From: Kiritimatiellia bacterium
GTDB lineage: Bacteria; Verrucomicrobiota; Kiritimatiellia; RFP12; UBA1067
Direction of reading: 5' to 3'
Assembly: GCA_027858965.1 (NCBI GenBank)
Contig: JAQIBS010000025.1
Location: 18,352-82,351 of the forward strand
Length of the DNA: 64,000 nucleotides
This document shows positions 62,546 through 64,000 of this stretch, one piece after another. The position numbers and the translations under genes were made by a program. Every line of letters begins with the position of its first letter. The first letter of the stretch is position 1. The notes below the pieces were generated by a model. That model saw nothing but the letters and a program-made list of their open reading frames with translations. It made no database searches and was not told the DNA's origin.

Positions 62546-63751
62546 TTACTCAAAATTTTTCAGGTATTTATCGATCAAAGCAGACATGCGCGACTCCAGC
62601 CAGGGCGTAACTTTCCAGTAATCACGCAATTCCAGATAATCACTGATCGCCCCGTTCTGCCCGCACTTAACACAAAATTCCGCTTTAATCATTATGTTAC
62701 GAGAGGTTGCCTCGGAGCTAACAAACTCAATGATATTAACCCTGAATCCAAGAATTCGCAAAATCTGGGCCCGCAGAGTATCGGTCAGAAGGTCAGCCAG
62801 ACGCTCTCTCAAAATTCCATGGCGCAAAACAGCTTTCATCTCGTTGGACGCTTTCAATCCTTTATGGAGCTCATGCTGACAACAGGGAGAACAGAGCAGA
62901 TAGCGACACTTCCACTCCATACCGCGTGCCAACGCTTCATCGGTTGCCGTATCACAGGCATGCAGGCTCATCATCATATCCGCATTAAACGCAGGTTCGC
63001 TACTCTCAATGTCGCCATGAATAAATGTGACCTGCTCACTGACATCCAGATCAGCCGCCATACGCTGAGCACTCTCTATCACATCCGCCCTGCGGTCTAT
63101 ACCGCAGATCTGCACATCAAATTCGTGGACCCTGGTCATATAAAACCATGTTGCAAAGGTTAAATATGCCTTGCCGCAACCACAATCCACAATATTGAGC
63201 GTCTTCTCCGGTTTATCGGCCGTCACGGCTTCAATCACCCGCAAAAACTCATTAACCTGATCATACTTCCCTCTTTTAGAAGCCTTAATCTTTCCATCCG
63301 CACTGGCAATCCCCAAAACCCTAAGAAGCGAGGAGGAGTCAAAACTGGTCAACGGTTGCTTCTTAACTCTATCATGCGCCGGTTTATCTTCCACGGCCCG
63401 GGACATCTCGGCACTGCGCGATTCAAGGATCTTCCCTTTTTTTGTAACACGTATATGCAGATCACCTGACGCTGTAATCAGATGTAAATCTCGTGAACCT
63501 GTCTGACTTAAGATCTCGGCTAACCCGTTCTCAGCAGCTTTGCACGAAAAGTTCTTCACCTGGGTATGGCCGTTTTCGACCATCTCACCCTGAAATCTGC
63601 GTTCACCTTTAATGACTATCGGACGCAAGCTTATCTTAAAGGTGCCACCTCCACGACGTGAGACCTGAGTGATTTTCAAAAACTCCTTCTCATCAAAAAC
63701 TCTCTGCCTTATCTCAGCTTCAAGTTTCTTTGGCAGTTCAGTACGTGACAT
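62546..63751 (-). CDS. METTL25/RRNAD1-like SAM-dependent methyltransferase
   Basis: 401 residues. The SAM-binding domain spans about 195-360: NIVDCGCGKAYLTFATWFYM (motif I), VQICGIDRRADVIESAQRM, TFIHGDIES, MMSLHACDTATDEALARGM and LLCSPCCQHELHKGL. The HACDTATD and PCCQHE blocks are characteristic of the METTL25-type methyltransferases found in eukaryotes and many bacteria. The substrate is unknown. The N-terminal about 110 residues form a separate beta-rich region (FKISLRPIVIKGERRFQGEM) that may bind RNA or protein. AAGGA precedes the ATG. It is a single gene. Confidence 0.8.
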   Translation of the reverse strand: MSRTELPKKLEAEIRQRVFDEKEFLKITQVSRRGGGTFKISLRPIVIKGERRFQGEMVENGHTQVKNFSCKAAENGLAEILSQTGSRDLHLITASGDLHIRVTKKGKILESRSAEMSRAVEDKPAHDRVKKQPLTSFDSSSLLRVLGIASADGKIKASKRGKYDQVNEFLRVIEAVTADKPEKTLNIVDCGCGKAYLTFATWFYMTRVHEFDVQICGIDRRADVIESAQRMAADLDVSEQVTFIHGDIESSEPAFNADMMMSLHACDTATDEALARGMEWKCRYLLCSPCCQHELHKGLKASNEMKAVLRHGILRERLADLLTDTLRAQILRILGFRVNIIEFVSSEATSRNIMIKAEFCVKCGQNGAISDYLELRDYWKVTPWLESRMSALIDKYLKNFE

Positions 63752-63884
63752 AATTTTTTCCTTAATTTATCCACAAAAGAGCACACAGATCACAAAGAGT
63801 TCTTTTTTCACTAAGCAAAATGATTTTTTTGACTCTATATACTACTATCATTAATTTTCTTGTTTTTCAACCACAGAGACCGTA

Positions 63885-63935
63885 GCGCAGCATAGCCGCA
63901 ACCAAATTCTTTGACAGAATTAACAGGATATTACT
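63885..63935 (+). repeat. GCAGCATAGCCGCAACC dispersed element, truncated copy
   Basis: GTAGCGCAGCATAGCCGCAACC is followed by AAATTCTTTGACAG, nearly identical to the start of 26251-26375. The window ends shortly after in ACAGAG-type repeats. Confidence 0.7.
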
Positions 63936-64000
63936 GCTCCAAGGATTATTTCTCACAGAGTCACAGAGAACACGGAGAGAAAACCACTAAAGATATTACT

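Noticed and set aside
1..64000. CRISPR array, tRNA, rRNA, transposase or integrase genes
   Set aside because: No spaced identical repeats of CRISPR form, no cloverleaf with TTCGA-type arm, and no rRNA or recombinase motif was seen; the heptamer arrays are tandem without spacers.

Overview
The window looks like a chromosome segment of a Gram-negative, polysaccharide-degrading bacterium of the PVC superphylum, most likely Kiritimatiellota or a related Lentisphaerae-type lineage. That placement is an inference. It rests on a giant LamG plus autotransporter-strand protein, a formylglycine sulfatase, a PL11 rhamnogalacturonan lyase, an agarase-like hydrolase, a GH105-DUF4861 fusion, a Tat-exported sugar isomerase-like lipoprotein, outer-membrane proteins, and a type IV pilus/type II secretion machine. 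No rRNA, tRNA, CRISPR array, integrase or transposase gene was found.

Layout. 1-7.2 kb (minus strand): 5' part of a giant surface protein, a GntR/FadR regulator, an alpha-toroid protein, an AsmA-like protein and a Phd-PIN toxin-antitoxin pair. 7.4-11.9 kb (minus): 6-phosphogluconate dehydrogenase with a lysine-rich N-terminal tail, a UxuB-like SDR, an S23/four-helix-bundle gene enclosed by inverted repeats, and a LarA-family racemase/epimerase. Together these suggest a mannonate-gluconate-pentose phosphate route. 12-24 kb: a minimal MscS protein and a secreted carbohydrate-active set (glucoamylase-like/GH144-like, sulfatase, PL11, agarase-like), a LamG gene remnant and a lamin-tail-like secreted protein. 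24-34.7 kb: housekeeping genes (BaiN/HI0933 flavoprotein, L28, Maf, PgsA, ELM1-like, MutS), two oligopeptide ABC ATPases lying between inverted repeats, and an AT-rich stretch with seven DnaA-box-like nonamers.

35-57.8 kb is a large type IV pilus/type II secretion locus: hybrid sensor kinase, PilX-like protein, two minor pseudopilins (one of about 720 residues), an MshEN-domain protein, PilB, PilC, an NtrC-type activator, major pilin, two kinase-like proteins lacking ATPase domains, PilM-N-O-P, secretin, and PilT with a TPR tail. Sequences with exact GG-N10-GC spacing lie before pilC, the pilin gene and pilM. This suggests that the locally encoded sigma-54 activator controls the machine. 58-64 kb: GH105-DUF4861, the Tat isomerase-like lipoprotein, a TorF-like porin and a METTL25-like methyltransferase.

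The intergenic DNA is unusually rich in small repeats: MITE-like palindromes with 15-16 bp perfect terminal inverted repeats, several dispersed families, heptamer arrays whose sequence differs from gap to gap, and inverted repeats bracketing genes. The most interesting signals are the sigma-54 pilus regulon with its split kinase-like proteins, the repeat-bracketed genes, the Lys-rich Gnd tail, and the DnaA-box-like cluster.
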